From G963923955 sp963923955 (GTDB lineage Bacteria; Pseudomonadota; Gammaproteobacteria; Eutrophobiales; Eutrophobiaceae): DNA of 64,000 nucleotides. Every line of letters begins with the position of its first letter. Within the stretch, counting starts at the first letter, position 1. This document shows, piece after piece, positions 25,426 to 33,873 of the stretch. Below the pieces are notes generated by a model. The model saw only the letters and a program-made list of their open reading frames with translations. It ran no database searches and had not been told where the DNA came from. The stretch lies in the NCBI GenBank assembly GCA_963923955.1, contig OZ000552.1, positions 806,001-870,000 of the forward strand, read 5' to 3'. The position numbers and the translations under genes are program-made.

Positions 25426-26535
25426 TTAATTCGTCTCATCTGATTTGGTATGCTGCTTTGAATAATAAGCAATGGGAATGCCATGAGCCAGCAGCAACTC
25501 CCTGACCTGCTGGATCACCGGGAATATTTCCTGGTTCCAGTCCTCGCCCTGAGCATCGAAGGCACGTTGCTCCATTTCCACCACCCAGCGATCTTCAGTA
25601 AAGATGCCGTTGGTAAACCAGATGATAAAGGGCCAGAGCAGGCTCAACAAGCCGGGGATGGGCGGCTTGCGCACGTTGATCAAGCCGAAGGTATGATTGC
25701 GGCTTTGCCTCTCGTCTATGGGTACGTAGCTAATCCACAAGTCCAGCGCCGGATGCTCGCTGCCTGCGGTCCAGAACTGCAAGGTCTGATAGGGATACCG
25801 GGTGCGCACGGTCATCAGGTCTTTGGGCTTGCCTTCGGTCGGGGGCGGGCGAAGACCCAGCATCACCTTCTCGCCGACCGGCTGCTTGCCGCTGCGGGAG
25901 AAGGTGTAGTCCACCTCCACAAAACCCTCGCCCTCACGTGAGCCGAGAAAGCTCGTGCGGATCTTCGACATGATGCGGCGATGCAGAAATTGGTGGTTCA
26001 TGTCCATCAGGTTCTCATGGAGAAAAGAATAATGACAGGCGACTTGGCCATCGAGATAGCGGGTCTTGTAAAAGCCATCGCCCCAATGCGGCACGGCGGG
26101 AAATTCGGCTGCGGCCAGCTTGTCGGTATCGCCGGGAAACACAAAGATCAGGCCGTATTCTTCGCGGCAAGGATAGGCGCGGACGCCTTTGGGGATGGCG
26201 GCGCTCTTTCCAACATAAGGGACATTCACACATCGGCCACGACAGTCATAGACCCAGCCGTGATAACAACACTGAATATTTTCCCCATCCACCACGCCTT
26301 CGCTAAGCGGCACCTGCCGGTGGGCGCAGCGATCTTCCAGGGCGAACAGCCTGCCGCTTTTTGTTCTCACCAGAGCTATGGGCTCCCCGGCAAAGCTCAC
26401 GCGCACGGCCTTGCCCTTTTTAAGTTTTCTCGCAGCCAACAACGGATACCAGTAATCCGGATGGGCGCCTGTCTTGCGCAGATCGCGTTTTACCGGGGCA
26501 AGCTCTTCAGCCGACTGGATACTGGAAACTGACAT
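25426..26535 (-). CDS. Rieske non-heme iron oxygenase (first of three)
   Basis: 369 residues from the ATG at 26535 (MSVSSIQ). The Rieske [2Fe-2S] ligands are CAH and CCYHGW (about 75-98). The catalytic mononuclear iron region ENLMDMNHQFLHRR (about 178-192) supplies the two His. It resembles the single-component oxygenase group that demethylates or desaturates sterol-like or aromatic substrates. A hydrophobic stretch at about 315-335 may anchor it to the membrane. No reductase or ferredoxin gene is near. It probably forms an operon with the DUF962 gene. Confidence 0.88.
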   Translation of the reverse strand: MSVSSIQSAEELAPVKRDLRKTGAHPDYWYPLLAARKLKKGKAVRVSFAGEPIALVRTKSGRLFALEDRCAHRQVPLSEGVVDGENIQCCYHGWVYDCRGRCVNVPYVGKSAAIPKGVRAYPCREEYGLIFVFPGDTDKLAAAEFPAVPHWGDGFYKTRYLDGQVACHYSFLHENLMDMNHQFLHRRIMSKIRTSFLGSREGEGFVEVDYTFSRSGKQPVGEKVMLGLRPPPTEGKPKDLMTVRTRYPYQTLQFWTAGSEHPALDLWISYVPIDERQSRNHTFGLINVRKPPIPGLLSLLWPFIIWFTNGIFTEDRWVVEMEQRAFDAQGEDWNQEIFPVIQQVRELLLAHGIPIAYYSKQHTKSDETN

Positions 26536-26776
26536 AAAGCGACCTGTTTTTTTAATTTGATTACGTATAGAGGTGCGCATGATAGCAGATAAGAGGACTT
26601 GTCACTTCATAAAAAAACGGCCTTGTCGCTTACAGATCAGAAAGATAATGGCCGCGCTGGTGGGATTAACAGCCGTCTGGCAAGCCCCGTCCCAGGCCTA
26701 CCAGCACTGGAATGAAAAAACCGCTGAATCGCCGGGCTTATTATTACTGCCCATTTTCAATGGTTTTCTTTGTAGA

Positions 26777-26853
26777 TGGCGCGCCCGGAAGGATTCGAAC
26801 CTCCGACCGCCTGGTTCGTAGCCAGGTACTCTATCCAACTGAGCTACGGGCGC
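26777..26853 (-). tRNA. tRNA-Arg (anticodon ACG)
   Basis: On the minus strand a full cloverleaf is readable: acceptor GCGCCCG/CGGGCGC, D-arm GCTC..GAGT, anticodon arm CCTGG-CTACGAA-CCAGG with anticodon ACG, T-arm GGAGG-TTCGAAT-CCTTC, discriminator G and an encoded CCA (26777-26779). Position 34 A should be deaminated to inosine, which reads CGU, CGC and CGA. Confidence 0.97.
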
Positions 26854-26926
26854 TTAAGAAAATACTCCAACCTTTATTGCGCTTCCACACGCCGTGCTGC
26901 GCGCTATCGCCTCCAGCAAGGGGCGG

Positions 26927-26954
26927 ATAGTATAGCAAACGAATGCCTTGTCAA
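26927..26954 (-). promoter_or_regulatory. Promoter of tRNA-Arg
   Basis: On the minus strand a perfect TTGACA (complement of 26949-26954) is followed after 16 nt by TACTAT (26927-26932), with TATACT overlapping it at 26929-26934, and then a GC-rich discriminator. That discriminator is typical of stable-RNA promoters under stringent control. It lies about 75 nt upstream of the mature tRNA. Confidence 0.7.
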
Positions 26955-26991
26955 ACGCTGTAATTTAGCTGGTGTTGCGAGAGCATCTCAG

Positions 26992-28188
26992 CTAAGTATA
27001 TTTGCCCCCGCTCATCTCAGGCAAGCCTTTGAACTGCTGCATAAAGCGACGATCAATCCAGTCTTTCCAATGCCAGATATAGCGGCCTTCCAGCGCCCAC
27101 CGGCCGCGAGAGGCAATGGCAGACTGATCACCGGTGGAGATAAGACTGAGAAATTGTCTTTGTGGTCTGAATTTCTGCAGCGGCCGCCCCTTGAGTTTCC
27201 CAAGCAGATTGTGAAACAAGACTGGCCCCTGGCGCACAGCAAATACCCCGGCCTTGGGGCGCGGGTGATCAACCATAGTCGCCATGTCACCGGCGGCAAA
27301 AACCCGCGCATGAGAAAGCGACTCCAGCGTCTCCTTGACCCGGATAAAACCTTGATCATCAACATCAAGCCCGGCATCACCCGGCCATTTTTGCGCAGCA
27401 GCAGTGGTTGCCCAGAAGACTTCATCAAGCCTGAACAGGGCACCATTTTCACAGCGCAGTGTGCCTTCTGCTACTTCCACCACCCGGTGAGCAGGATGGA
27501 ATGCTACCTTGCGCTCTTTCAGGAGCCGCCGGAATTTTGCCCGTACCCTTCGATTGTACGTCACCAGAACATCTTGCTCTTCCGTAAATAGATGAAACTC
27601 AAGTTTGTTCTTATCCTTAGCCGATCTTGCCAATTCTTTTTGCAGGCGATATTGAATCGACAGCAGCAATTCGACACCGGCCGCACCGGCGCCAACAACA
27701 CCGATACCTAACTTCTCGCTACGACACTTAATGCGCTCAAAGATGCGCTGCCAGTCTTTCAGCAGGCCGTCAATGGGCCTTAGCGGCGTGACACGATGCA
27801 TTGAGGCGGCAGATGAAGCGCGGGGGATAGAACCGATATTGATCGAGAGCACATCGTAGCGGAGCGGGGCGCTGTTTTTACAAAGCAGCTGGCTGTTTTC
27901 AAGCTCCAGACCAACCGCCTCATCACGCAAAAAACGCACCCCGGCAAATCGACATAAGGCCGAAAGATCAATCTGTGCCTCATCAAGGGCGTAGTGCCCG
28001 GCAATATAGCCCGGTAACATGCCCGAATAAGGAGATTGCAGCGCCCGGGAAATCAAGGTGAGCCGCAAGCCAGCAGGTCGCTGCATACCAAAATGCCTGA
28101 GGACGATCACATGGGCATGCCCTCCCCCAACCAGCACAATATTCTTTGCAGCAGGAGGGTCGGCTTGCAACATCTTATCAGAGATCAA
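26992..28188 (-). CDS. FAD-dependent pyridine nucleotide-disulfide oxidoreductase, SelD-associated type
   Basis: 398 residues. The N-terminal FAD loop IVLVGGGHAHVIVLRHF and SPYSGMLPGYIAG, and the second dinucleotide loop GVVGAGAAGVELLL (about 165), are typical of the NADH-dehydrogenase-like flavoproteins often fused or adjacent to selenophosphate synthase. No selD is seen here, so the partner may be elsewhere or the enzyme may act as a plain quinone or electron-transfer flavoprotein. AAGDMA near residue 300 contacts FAD. The start could be 28188 or a few codons later. Confidence 0.82.
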   Translation of the reverse strand: MISDKMLQADPPAAKNIVLVGGGHAHVIVLRHFGMQRPAGLRLTLISRALQSPYSGMLPGYIAGHYALDEAQIDLSALCRFAGVRFLRDEAVGLELENSQLLCKNSAPLRYDVLSINIGSIPRASSAASMHRVTPLRPIDGLLKDWQRIFERIKCRSEKLGIGVVGAGAAGVELLLSIQYRLQKELARSAKDKNKLEFHLFTEEQDVLVTYNRRVRAKFRRLLKERKVAFHPAHRVVEVAEGTLRCENGALFRLDEVFWATTAAAQKWPGDAGLDVDDQGFIRVKETLESLSHARVFAAGDMATMVDHPRPKAGVFAVRQGPVLFHNLLGKLKGRPLQKFRPQRQFLSLISTGDQSAIASRGRWALEGRYIWHWKDWIDRRFMQQFKGLPEMSGGKYT

Positions 28189-28328
28189 TGCTTATCAAGC
28201 CCGGCCAGCTTAAAAAAACAAGAGCAGCCATTACGCCATCGTTCGGCTTACATCAGCCCGACTCAATCCCATTCCGCCCAGAGCGCCTTCGGGCCGCAAG
28301 ATTGGATGGTTTCTACAAGCATGAGATC

Positions 28329-28604
28329 CTAACATTGACTGATGAGCATACGTCCGGTCTCAAGCAGAGCCAGCACTTCTTCATGCGGGGATCAAGGAGT
28401 TCAAGCGTTATCTCTGAGTATGGTTTTAATCGCTTCATAACGGGTCACTGCCCAAAAATCAATATCGCCTAAATAGGTGACCGGGCTATGCGCCCATGAC
28501 CTTCTAAGCATAGCCTCCAGTTCTTCATTGCCAAGTCGAAACGTGCCTGATAAGGAAGAAAACGGGCAGCTACCGGGATCTAGATTCACGTTATTGTCTA
28601 TCAT
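28329..28604 (-). pseudogene. Decayed N-terminal fragment of a cytochrome P450
   Basis: From ATG 28604 the frame reads PFSSLSGTFRLGNEELEAML and DIDFWAVTRYEAIKTILRD, a bacterial P450 N-terminus. It then meets TGA at 28401-28403, continues in the same frame through a second TGA into SPHEEVLALLETGRMLISQ, and ends at TAG 28329. The I-helix and heme Cys regions are absent. It is the remains of one more oxygenase in a region rich in oxygenases. Confidence 0.55.
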
Positions 28605-28735
28605 GTCAAGCTCTATGCTTACATGGTAACTTATCGCGTGTCCAGTAGGGCTTCGGTAATTTACCGGTAGCAATTTGGTATCAGGATAGTTGAATGATGC
28701 TGTATGATGATGCTCGGGTTATCGGCCATAGCAGC

Positions 28736-29683
28736 TTAAGATGCGTTGTTGCTGTCCATTTCCTTAAAGAAGTCTCTGGCTGCATTTCTATCATTCTCAA
28801 TCTGCTCCACCAGGGCGTCAATTGAGGAAAACTTTTTCTCATCACGCAGGCGCTTAAAAAACTCAACCTTAATATGTTTCCCGTAAATCATTTCATCAAA
28901 GTCAAATATATGAGTTTCCAGTAATAATTTTTTTTCCTCAAAGACCGGACGGGTGCCGAGATTTGCAACGCCTAAATGCGTTGTATCATTCACGCCTTTA
29001 ATGCTAACAGCGAATACCCCTCGCAGGGGAACATGGCGTTTATTCAGGTTTATATTGGCCGTCGGAAAACCCAGCTCACGGCCGCGCTTGGCGCCATGCA
29101 CTACTCGTCCGCTAATACTGAAATACCTGCCAAGTAACAACTGTGCTTCTTCAAACTCGCCGTTGCCAAGCCGCTCCCTTATGATGGTGCTACTCACTCG
29201 ATAGCCGTCGGACATATGCATTTCCGCAGGCACTACATCAAAATCCAGTTCTCTGCCAAACGCCTGCAGCATCTGGAAATCACCCTTTCTGTCTTTGCCA
29301 AACTTGAAGGTGTCACCAATAATCAGGCGTCTAACCCCCAGACCATTAACCAGAACCTGTCGAATAAACTCTTCCGCAGACAGATCCGCCAGGCCTTGTT
29401 GAAAACGCAGGCATAGAACACGATCAACGCCGTTTTGTTCGAGCAGTTCAAGTTTTTCGCGAAAACTGCTTAGCCGGGTCGGTGTACTCTCCGAGCGAAA
29501 GTACTCCAGGGGATGGGGTTCAAAAGTGATGACCGTAGCGGGTAGATTCATGACCTCAGCATTGCGCTTTAGCTGCCTGATCACCGCCTGGTGTCCCAGG
29601 TGCACACCGTCATAGTTACCAATAGTGGCAACACAGGCACGATGATGTGGCTTCAAATTATGCGCATGTCGAATTAACTCCAT
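28736..29683 (-). CDS. ribF: Bifunctional riboflavin kinase/FAD synthetase
   Basis: Makes FMN and then FAD. 315 residues from ATG 29683. The N-terminal adenylyltransferase domain has IGNYDGVHLGHQAVI (about 22-36) and SSTIIRERL. The C-terminal riboflavin kinase domain has GFPTANI and FPT-type binding residues (about 205-212). The usual neighbours ileS and lspA are not here, so the gene has been relocated or the context broken by insertions. An upstream in-frame ATG at 29716 is less likely. Confidence 0.96.
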   Translation of the reverse strand: MELIRHAHNLKPHHRACVATIGNYDGVHLGHQAVIRQLKRNAEVMNLPATVITFEPHPLEYFRSESTPTRLSSFREKLELLEQNGVDRVLCLRFQQGLADLSAEEFIRQVLVNGLGVRRLIIGDTFKFGKDRKGDFQMLQAFGRELDFDVVPAEMHMSDGYRVSSTIIRERLGNGEFEEAQLLLGRYFSISGRVVHGAKRGRELGFPTANINLNKRHVPLRGVFAVSIKGVNDTTHLGVANLGTRPVFEEKKLLLETHIFDFDEMIYGKHIKVEFFKRLRDEKKFSSIDALVEQIENDRNAARDFFKEMDSNNAS

Positions 29684-29730
29684 AGCGCCATTGTATCCTG
29701 TCAGGCAACAGGACACTAATTTTCGGCTTT

Positions 29731-29769
29731 ATAAAAAAGAAAGGCCTGCTCTGCTACAGAATCGGCCTT
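29731..29769 (-). terminator. Rho-independent terminator of the Rieske gene at 29783
   Basis: On the minus strand AAGGCC (complement of 29764-29769) pairs with GGCCTT (29741-29746) across a 17-nt loop and is followed by TCTTTTTTAT. It lies 14 nt beyond the Rieske stop and before ribF. Confidence 0.65.
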
Positions 29770-29782
29770 AAACAAGAAGCAT

Positions 29783-30790
29783 TTATGCCTGTTCCCGGCC
29801 TGTTATCCCCAGCAATCGAATAAACTTGTTGCGCCAGGCAGTTGAAGGTTTGTCAGATTGAGTACTGGCCAAGCCCCGCATTGACAGGGGCAGCACGCCC
29901 GGGATTTTTTCCAACATCGCCTTATCTTCCAGGCCTATCATTCTGTCAAACGCAATCACATCCTCAGCGGATATGCTGAAATTGTCGTTTCTCCAGACAA
30001 CAAAGGTGAAATAAGAACTGACATCATCAATTGGCGTGGTCAATAACAGTATAATATGCTCCAGGCCGGAGTCGTAGGAAATGGTACTCCTCACAGTGAA
30101 CGGCAGATAAAAACCGGTGGTCATCTGTCTGCTGACGGTGGCCTCTGCCTGTCCCGATGTCAGGCCGGCCGTGTCCGGATTCTCCACAATGACATCATAT
30201 CTGTAACCGTAATAACCACCATCAAGCATTTCCAATTCAATATCCGGCACAAAAGTACGCTGATTATTGCCGAAGGTACCAAGATGAACCCAGGGGAAGT
30301 GAGCGATATCGAGAAAATTATCCGTCATTCTGGTTGCCGACACCTGCCAGCGCTGCACAGGATTGTTGATCCTGCGAAAAGCCTCATCCTCTTCCTGCAT
30401 GATAGCAGGCAAGGCTTCCGGCTCATCTCCCAAACAGACCCATACCAGACCATAACGTGTTGTCGTATTGAAACAGGGCAGATGCCCGTTTTCAGGAATT
30501 GGAAAGTTCGGATCTGCAGACGGAATAGCAACGCAACGTCCACCTGCACCAAAGCTCCAGCCATGATAAACACAAGTCAGCACCCCTTGCTTTACTTCTC
30601 CCGCAGATAATGGTGCCTCACGATGCGGACAACGATCCGGGGCGGCAACGATTTCGTTTTCAGTATCGCGATAGATAACGACATGCTGATTCAGTATGGT
30701 GCGGCCCACCGGGCCCTGGTCAAGCTCACGCTCAGTTGCGGCCGCATACCAGTGATTTCCAAGTGCGGGATTATCAGAAAAGATGGCCAC
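29783..30790 (-). CDS. Rieske oxygenase (second), vanillate O-demethylase-like
   Basis: 335 residues, the compact size of VanA-type oxygenases that demethylate or hydroxylate aromatic substrates. The Rieske centre is CPHREAPLSAG with CVYHGWSFG (about 53-77). The active-site iron region is DNFLDIAHFPWVH (about 155-167). It is followed by an efficient terminator, and an NTF2-like gene lies 84 nt upstream on the same strand; both are driven from the 31319-31558 divergent region with its operator motif. No reductase is present. The substrate is inferred only as aromatic. Confidence 0.88.
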   Translation of the reverse strand: MAIFSDNPALGNHWYAAATERELDQGPVGRTILNQHVVIYRDTENEIVAAPDRCPHREAPLSAGEVKQGVLTCVYHGWSFGAGGRCVAIPSADPNFPIPENGHLPCFNTTTRYGLVWVCLGDEPEALPAIMQEEDEAFRRINNPVQRWQVSATRMTDNFLDIAHFPWVHLGTFGNNQRTFVPDIELEMLDGGYYGYRYDVIVENPDTAGLTSGQAEATVSRQMTTGFYLPFTVRSTISYDSGLEHIILLLTTPIDDVSSYFTFVVWRNDNFSISAEDVIAFDRMIGLEDKAMLEKIPGVLPLSMRGLASTQSDKPSTAWRNKFIRLLGITGREQA

Positions 30791-30874
30791 TACCTAATAC
30801 CTCGATATGCCTGCTGCCAACATAAAATCAATCACAACGAGGGGATTGGCACTATTGGTTTTTTGAGTCATCAT

Positions 30875-31318
30875 CTATTGCTCCGTACTCACCTGCTGCT
30901 GATAGCTCAGACTATCCCAATAATCGCTTCTCTTGGTGATGAGTCCATCGCGCATAAAAATAATCATGACACCTCTTATCTCAATTGGACGATTGCTAAC
31001 CTCAGCATTCATCTTATAGGCCACCGCAACCCGATTATCAGCCTCAATGATTTCTTCAACTGTATAACGAAGATTTTTAAAGGACTCCAAAAAGCCGACC
31101 AGCCTTTGCCGGTAGGTAGCACGGCCTTTACAGCCCGTTCCCAGCAAACCCACCTGATCGTTTTCAAACTCATCAGACACATACGCTGCGATCACATCAG
31201 GATCGGCACTCTCGAAAGAAGCAAGATAGCTCCTGACCAGTTCTGCTCCAGTCATCCTGGTCGGCTCACCATCAGGATTACCAATAGTTATAGCGCCCAT
31301 ACTGATACCGGCGGGCAA
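30875..31318 (-). CDS. NTF2/SnoaL-like protein
   Basis: 147 residues with the SnoaL-like cone-fold pattern: VRSYLASFESADPDVIAAYVSDEF, then YRQRLVGFLESF, RVAVAYKMNAEV and RGVMIIFMRDGLITKRSDYWD at the end. The fold is shared by polyketide cyclases, epoxide hydrolases, dehydratases and the beta subunits of Rieske dioxygenases. Lying between two Rieske alpha genes, it could be a degenerate beta subunit or a hydrolase or isomerase of the pathway. The start may be the first ATG or MTGAELV about 20 residues later. Confidence 0.7.
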   Translation of the reverse strand: MPAGISMGAITIGNPDGEPTRMTGAELVRSYLASFESADPDVIAAYVSDEFENDQVGLLGTGCKGRATYRQRLVGFLESFKNLRYTVEEIIEADNRVAVAYKMNAEVSNRPIEIRGVMIIFMRDGLITKRSDYWDSLSYQQQVSTEQ

Positions 31319-31360
31319 TACCGCCCCGATAGTGCCTGCTCTGTTCCTGTTTCATTAATA

Positions 31361-31372
31361 GTATTCGAATAC
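31361..31372. promoter_or_regulatory. 12-bp perfect palindrome in the divergent Rieske promoter region
   Basis: GTATTCGAATAC is fully palindromic and lies 43 nt upstream of the NTF2-like gene. It may be the site of a dimeric repressor or of a regulator other than AraC. There is no second copy that I noticed. Confidence 0.35.
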
Positions 31373-31407
31373 AATGATTCAGTATAACCTTAAAGCCTTT
31401 CTATGAT

Positions 31408-31425
31408 CTTGCACAAAGGCGCCCG
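31408..31425 (+). promoter_or_regulatory. Putative AraC operator, copy 1
   Basis: CTTGCACAAAGGCGCCCG. It differs at two of 18 positions from the copy beside the AraC gene. It lies 133 nt before the Rieske gene at 31559 and 89 nt from the divergent NTF2-like gene, so it can serve both operons. Confidence 0.65.
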
Positions 31426-31558
31426 CCGACTTTATTTTTTATACAAACAATGAGGGATCCGTATAGGGGCGTTGACTTTAACCATATTATGGTGCACATC
31501 TGGACAAGAATAGTACTATAGGCAAGACCAGTATGTTTGCAAATACAGTTATCTAAAA

Positions 31559-32764
31559 ATGTTTAGTATGCGCTCATCACAATTAAACGATGAATTCTTC
31601 GAGCAGCTCGATAGCTCGGTTTTACCGATTGAGGAAGCGCAAACGCTGCCGCCGTTTTGCTATACCAGCAGCGAATTCTATGAATTTGAGAAAGAAGCGA
31701 TATTCAATCATGAATGGCTATGCGTTGGTCGCGTATCGCAGGTCAGCCAACCGGGAGACTATTTCACCACCTCCATTATTGGCGAACCCCTCATCATAGT
31801 CTGTGATCTAAAAGGTGAGCTGCGAGCCATGTCTGCGGTCTGTCAGCATCGGGCGATGCTGGTTGCCGAGGGTCACGGCAATGCACGGGGCTTCGTCTGT
31901 CCCTATCATCATTGGACTTATTCACTGGACGGCTCCTTGACGAACGGGCCGGCTATGGACAAAACCTGTAATTTCAACAAGTCTGAACATGGCCTCCCGG
32001 CGCTTAAACTGGAGACCTGGCTGGGCTTTATTTTTATCAATTTCGACCACGATGCACCCCCTCTCGCCCCTAAACTTAAATACGTCGAGGCTGCCGTCGA
32101 GCGTTACGACTTCGCCGGTGCCGAGGCGGCAGCCCCCCCGCAAACCAGTGTTTTCCCCTGGAACTGGAAGGTCATGTTTGAGAACAACAACGATGGCTAC
32201 CACGCCAATCGCCTGCACCAAGGACCGTTACACGATTTTATCCCAAGCTCCCAAGCATCATTTCCAGAACTGCCCGCCGATACCGGCGGCTATCTGCGTT
32301 ATAACGGTACGCTGCATCCAGATGCCAGCTTTAATGCCACGCAAAAGGCCGTCTTGCCGATATTTCCACGACTGACCAACGAAGATAGAAGGCGGGTAAT
32401 TTTTGCCAATATCCCGCCGAGTCTGTCGCTTGTGCTAACCAGTGAGATGGTGATCTATCTCATCGTGCGGGCAACCGGGCCCGACACCAATGAAATGGAC
32501 GTGGGTGAGCTGGTCGCACCGGGTGCACAGGACGATCCGGGATTTGCCCACCGCCTGGAAATGATCAATGCGGCAGCCGGGAAAATCATGGCGCAGGATC
32601 AACATGTTGATGAATTAGTACAGACAGGTCTGCGCTCTCGCTTCGCCGTGCGCGGCCGCTACTCCTGGCAGGAAGGTGCGCAGTTAGATCTAAACAGGTG
32701 GCTGGTGCCGCGGTATAAGTCCTGCTGGGAAAAGGTGCGTGGCAAACAGCAAAACCGGAAGTGA
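31559..32764 (+). CDS. Rieske aromatic-ring dioxygenase alpha subunit (third)
   Basis: 401 residues, the size of true ring-hydroxylating dioxygenase alpha subunits. Rieske ligands: CQHRAML and CPYHHWTYSLDG (about 94-122). The catalytic domain has NWKVMFENNNDGYHANRLHQG (about 205-225) with the two iron His. It is first in a plus-strand run with a LigB-type ring-cleavage enzyme, a TonB receptor and a VOC protein, which suggests ring dihydroxylation followed by ring opening. No separate reductase or standard beta subunit is seen. The ATG is at 31559, or four codons later. Confidence 0.9.
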   Translation: MFSMRSSQLNDEFFEQLDSSVLPIEEAQTLPPFCYTSSEFYEFEKEAIFNHEWLCVGRVSQVSQPGDYFTTSIIGEPLIIVCDLKGELRAMSAVCQHRAMLVAEGHGNARGFVCPYHHWTYSLDGSLTNGPAMDKTCNFNKSEHGLPALKLETWLGFIFINFDHDAPPLAPKLKYVEAAVERYDFAGAEAAAPPQTSVFPWNWKVMFENNNDGYHANRLHQGPLHDFIPSSQASFPELPADTGGYLRYNGTLHPDASFNATQKAVLPIFPRLTNEDRRRVIFANIPPSLSLVLTSEMVIYLIVRATGPDTNEMDVGELVAPGAQDDPGFAHRLEMINAAAGKIMAQDQHVDELVQTGLRSRFAVRGRYSWQEGAQLDLNRWLVPRYKSCWEKVRGKQQNRK

Positions 32765-32815
32765 GCTGATTAAGATCGCCCGGATTTGACTTTAGCAACT
32801 TATACAGACTTGTCC

Positions 32816-33694
32816 ATGCAGGATAGATCGACACCCCACCCCGCGCCGGTAATGTTTATTCCCCATGGTGGCGGCCCGCTTCCATTGATGGGAGATAAAG
32901 GCCATAAGAGTTTAATAGCGTTTCTCAAGGCAATCGCAAAGGAGCTGGGCAATCCCGCCGCCATCGTAATCGTCAGCGCCCATTGGGAAGAGCACCAGGT
33001 AACGATCACAGGTGCGAGCCATCCGGAAATAATCTATGACTACTATAACTTTCCACCTGAGACTTACAAGATAAAATACCCGGCCAGTGGTCACCCGCAG
33101 TTGGCTTCCCGGATCAGGGAAATGATCAATGCTGGCGGCATCAATGCCCATATTGATGAACACCGGGGCTTTGACCACGGCATGTTTGTACCACTGAAAC
33201 TAATCTATCCGGAGGCCGATATTCCCTGCGTTCAATTATCCATGCTTGCCGATCTCGATCCCTTGAGCCATATCAGGTTAGGCAAGGCACTGGCCGGGCT
33301 GCGTGAGCAAAATATACTTATTCTAGGCTCGGGACTGTCTTTCCATAACATGGAAGCATTCTTCTCTTCTGACACCTCAAATAACCATAAGAATATAGAT
33401 TTTGATGATTGGCTGCTGGAGACCTGCTCATCAGGGTCGCTGTCACCTGCTGAGCGAGAGACACGCTTAAGCGACTGGGAACATGCACCCCATGCACGCT
33501 ATTGTCATCCAAGAGAAGAGCATTTATTGCCTTTACATGTCTGCTATGGAGCCGCCTGCAAGGACACACCTCTGGCCGAGGTCATCTTTAACGACGAAGT
33601 TCTCGGCCAGCGGGTGACGGGTTTTTTATGGCGCCAGGCAGGGCCTGTCAGTACCCGCTTACATCAGCCTGGCTCAAAAGTCTCTAGCGCATAA
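32816..33694 (+). CDS. LigB/DODA-type extradiol ring-cleavage dioxygenase (class III)
   Basis: 292 residues. Metal and acid-base residues typical of the family are seen: FIPHGGGP, SAHWEEH, GFDHGMFVPL and LGSGLSFHN. The 4,5-DOPA dioxygenase group opens catechol-type rings. It starts 51 nt after the Rieske gene, so the product of that oxygenase is the likely substrate, though a dehydrogenase step is missing nearby. The ATG at 32816 puts the first motif at the usual distance; a TTG at 32786 is an alternative. No clear ribosome site is seen for either. Confidence 0.87.
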   Translation: MQDRSTPHPAPVMFIPHGGGPLPLMGDKGHKSLIAFLKAIAKELGNPAAIVIVSAHWEEHQVTITGASHPEIIYDYYNFPPETYKIKYPASGHPQLASRIREMINAGGINAHIDEHRGFDHGMFVPLKLIYPEADIPCVQLSMLADLDPLSHIRLGKALAGLREQNILILGSGLSFHNMEAFFSSDTSNNHKNIDFDDWLLETCSSGSLSPAERETRLSDWEHAPHARYCHPREEHLLPLHVCYGAACKDTPLAEVIFNDEVLGQRVTGFLWRQAGPVSTRLHQPGSKVSSA

Positions 33695-33791
33695 GGCAGC
33701 ACGTCCGGACGAGAGTAGTGACTTAAATAACCGGTCACTTGGGTCAGGGCATGACAGCATCGCCTGAGCTACGATTATTTTGTCAAACAAT

Positions 33792-33809
33792 GGGGCGCAT
33801 TCGTGCAAG
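33792..33809 (-). promoter_or_regulatory. Putative AraC operator, copy 2
   Basis: On the minus strand it reads CTTGCACGAATGCGCCCC. It differs from the copy beside the AraC gene at three of 18 positions. It lies 64 nt before the start codon of the second TonB receptor, a fitting place for an activator site. Confidence 0.6.
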
Positions 33810-33873
33810 CCCATCGATGGTTTTTATCACAAACTTAAAGGATAACTGTTTACAGACGTCAGGGGGTGAGACC

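Noticed and set aside
26573..26821. Small protein overlapping tRNA-Arg
   Set aside because: Its C-terminal part (RARKDSNLRPPGS) is the well-known spurious translation of an antisense tRNA.
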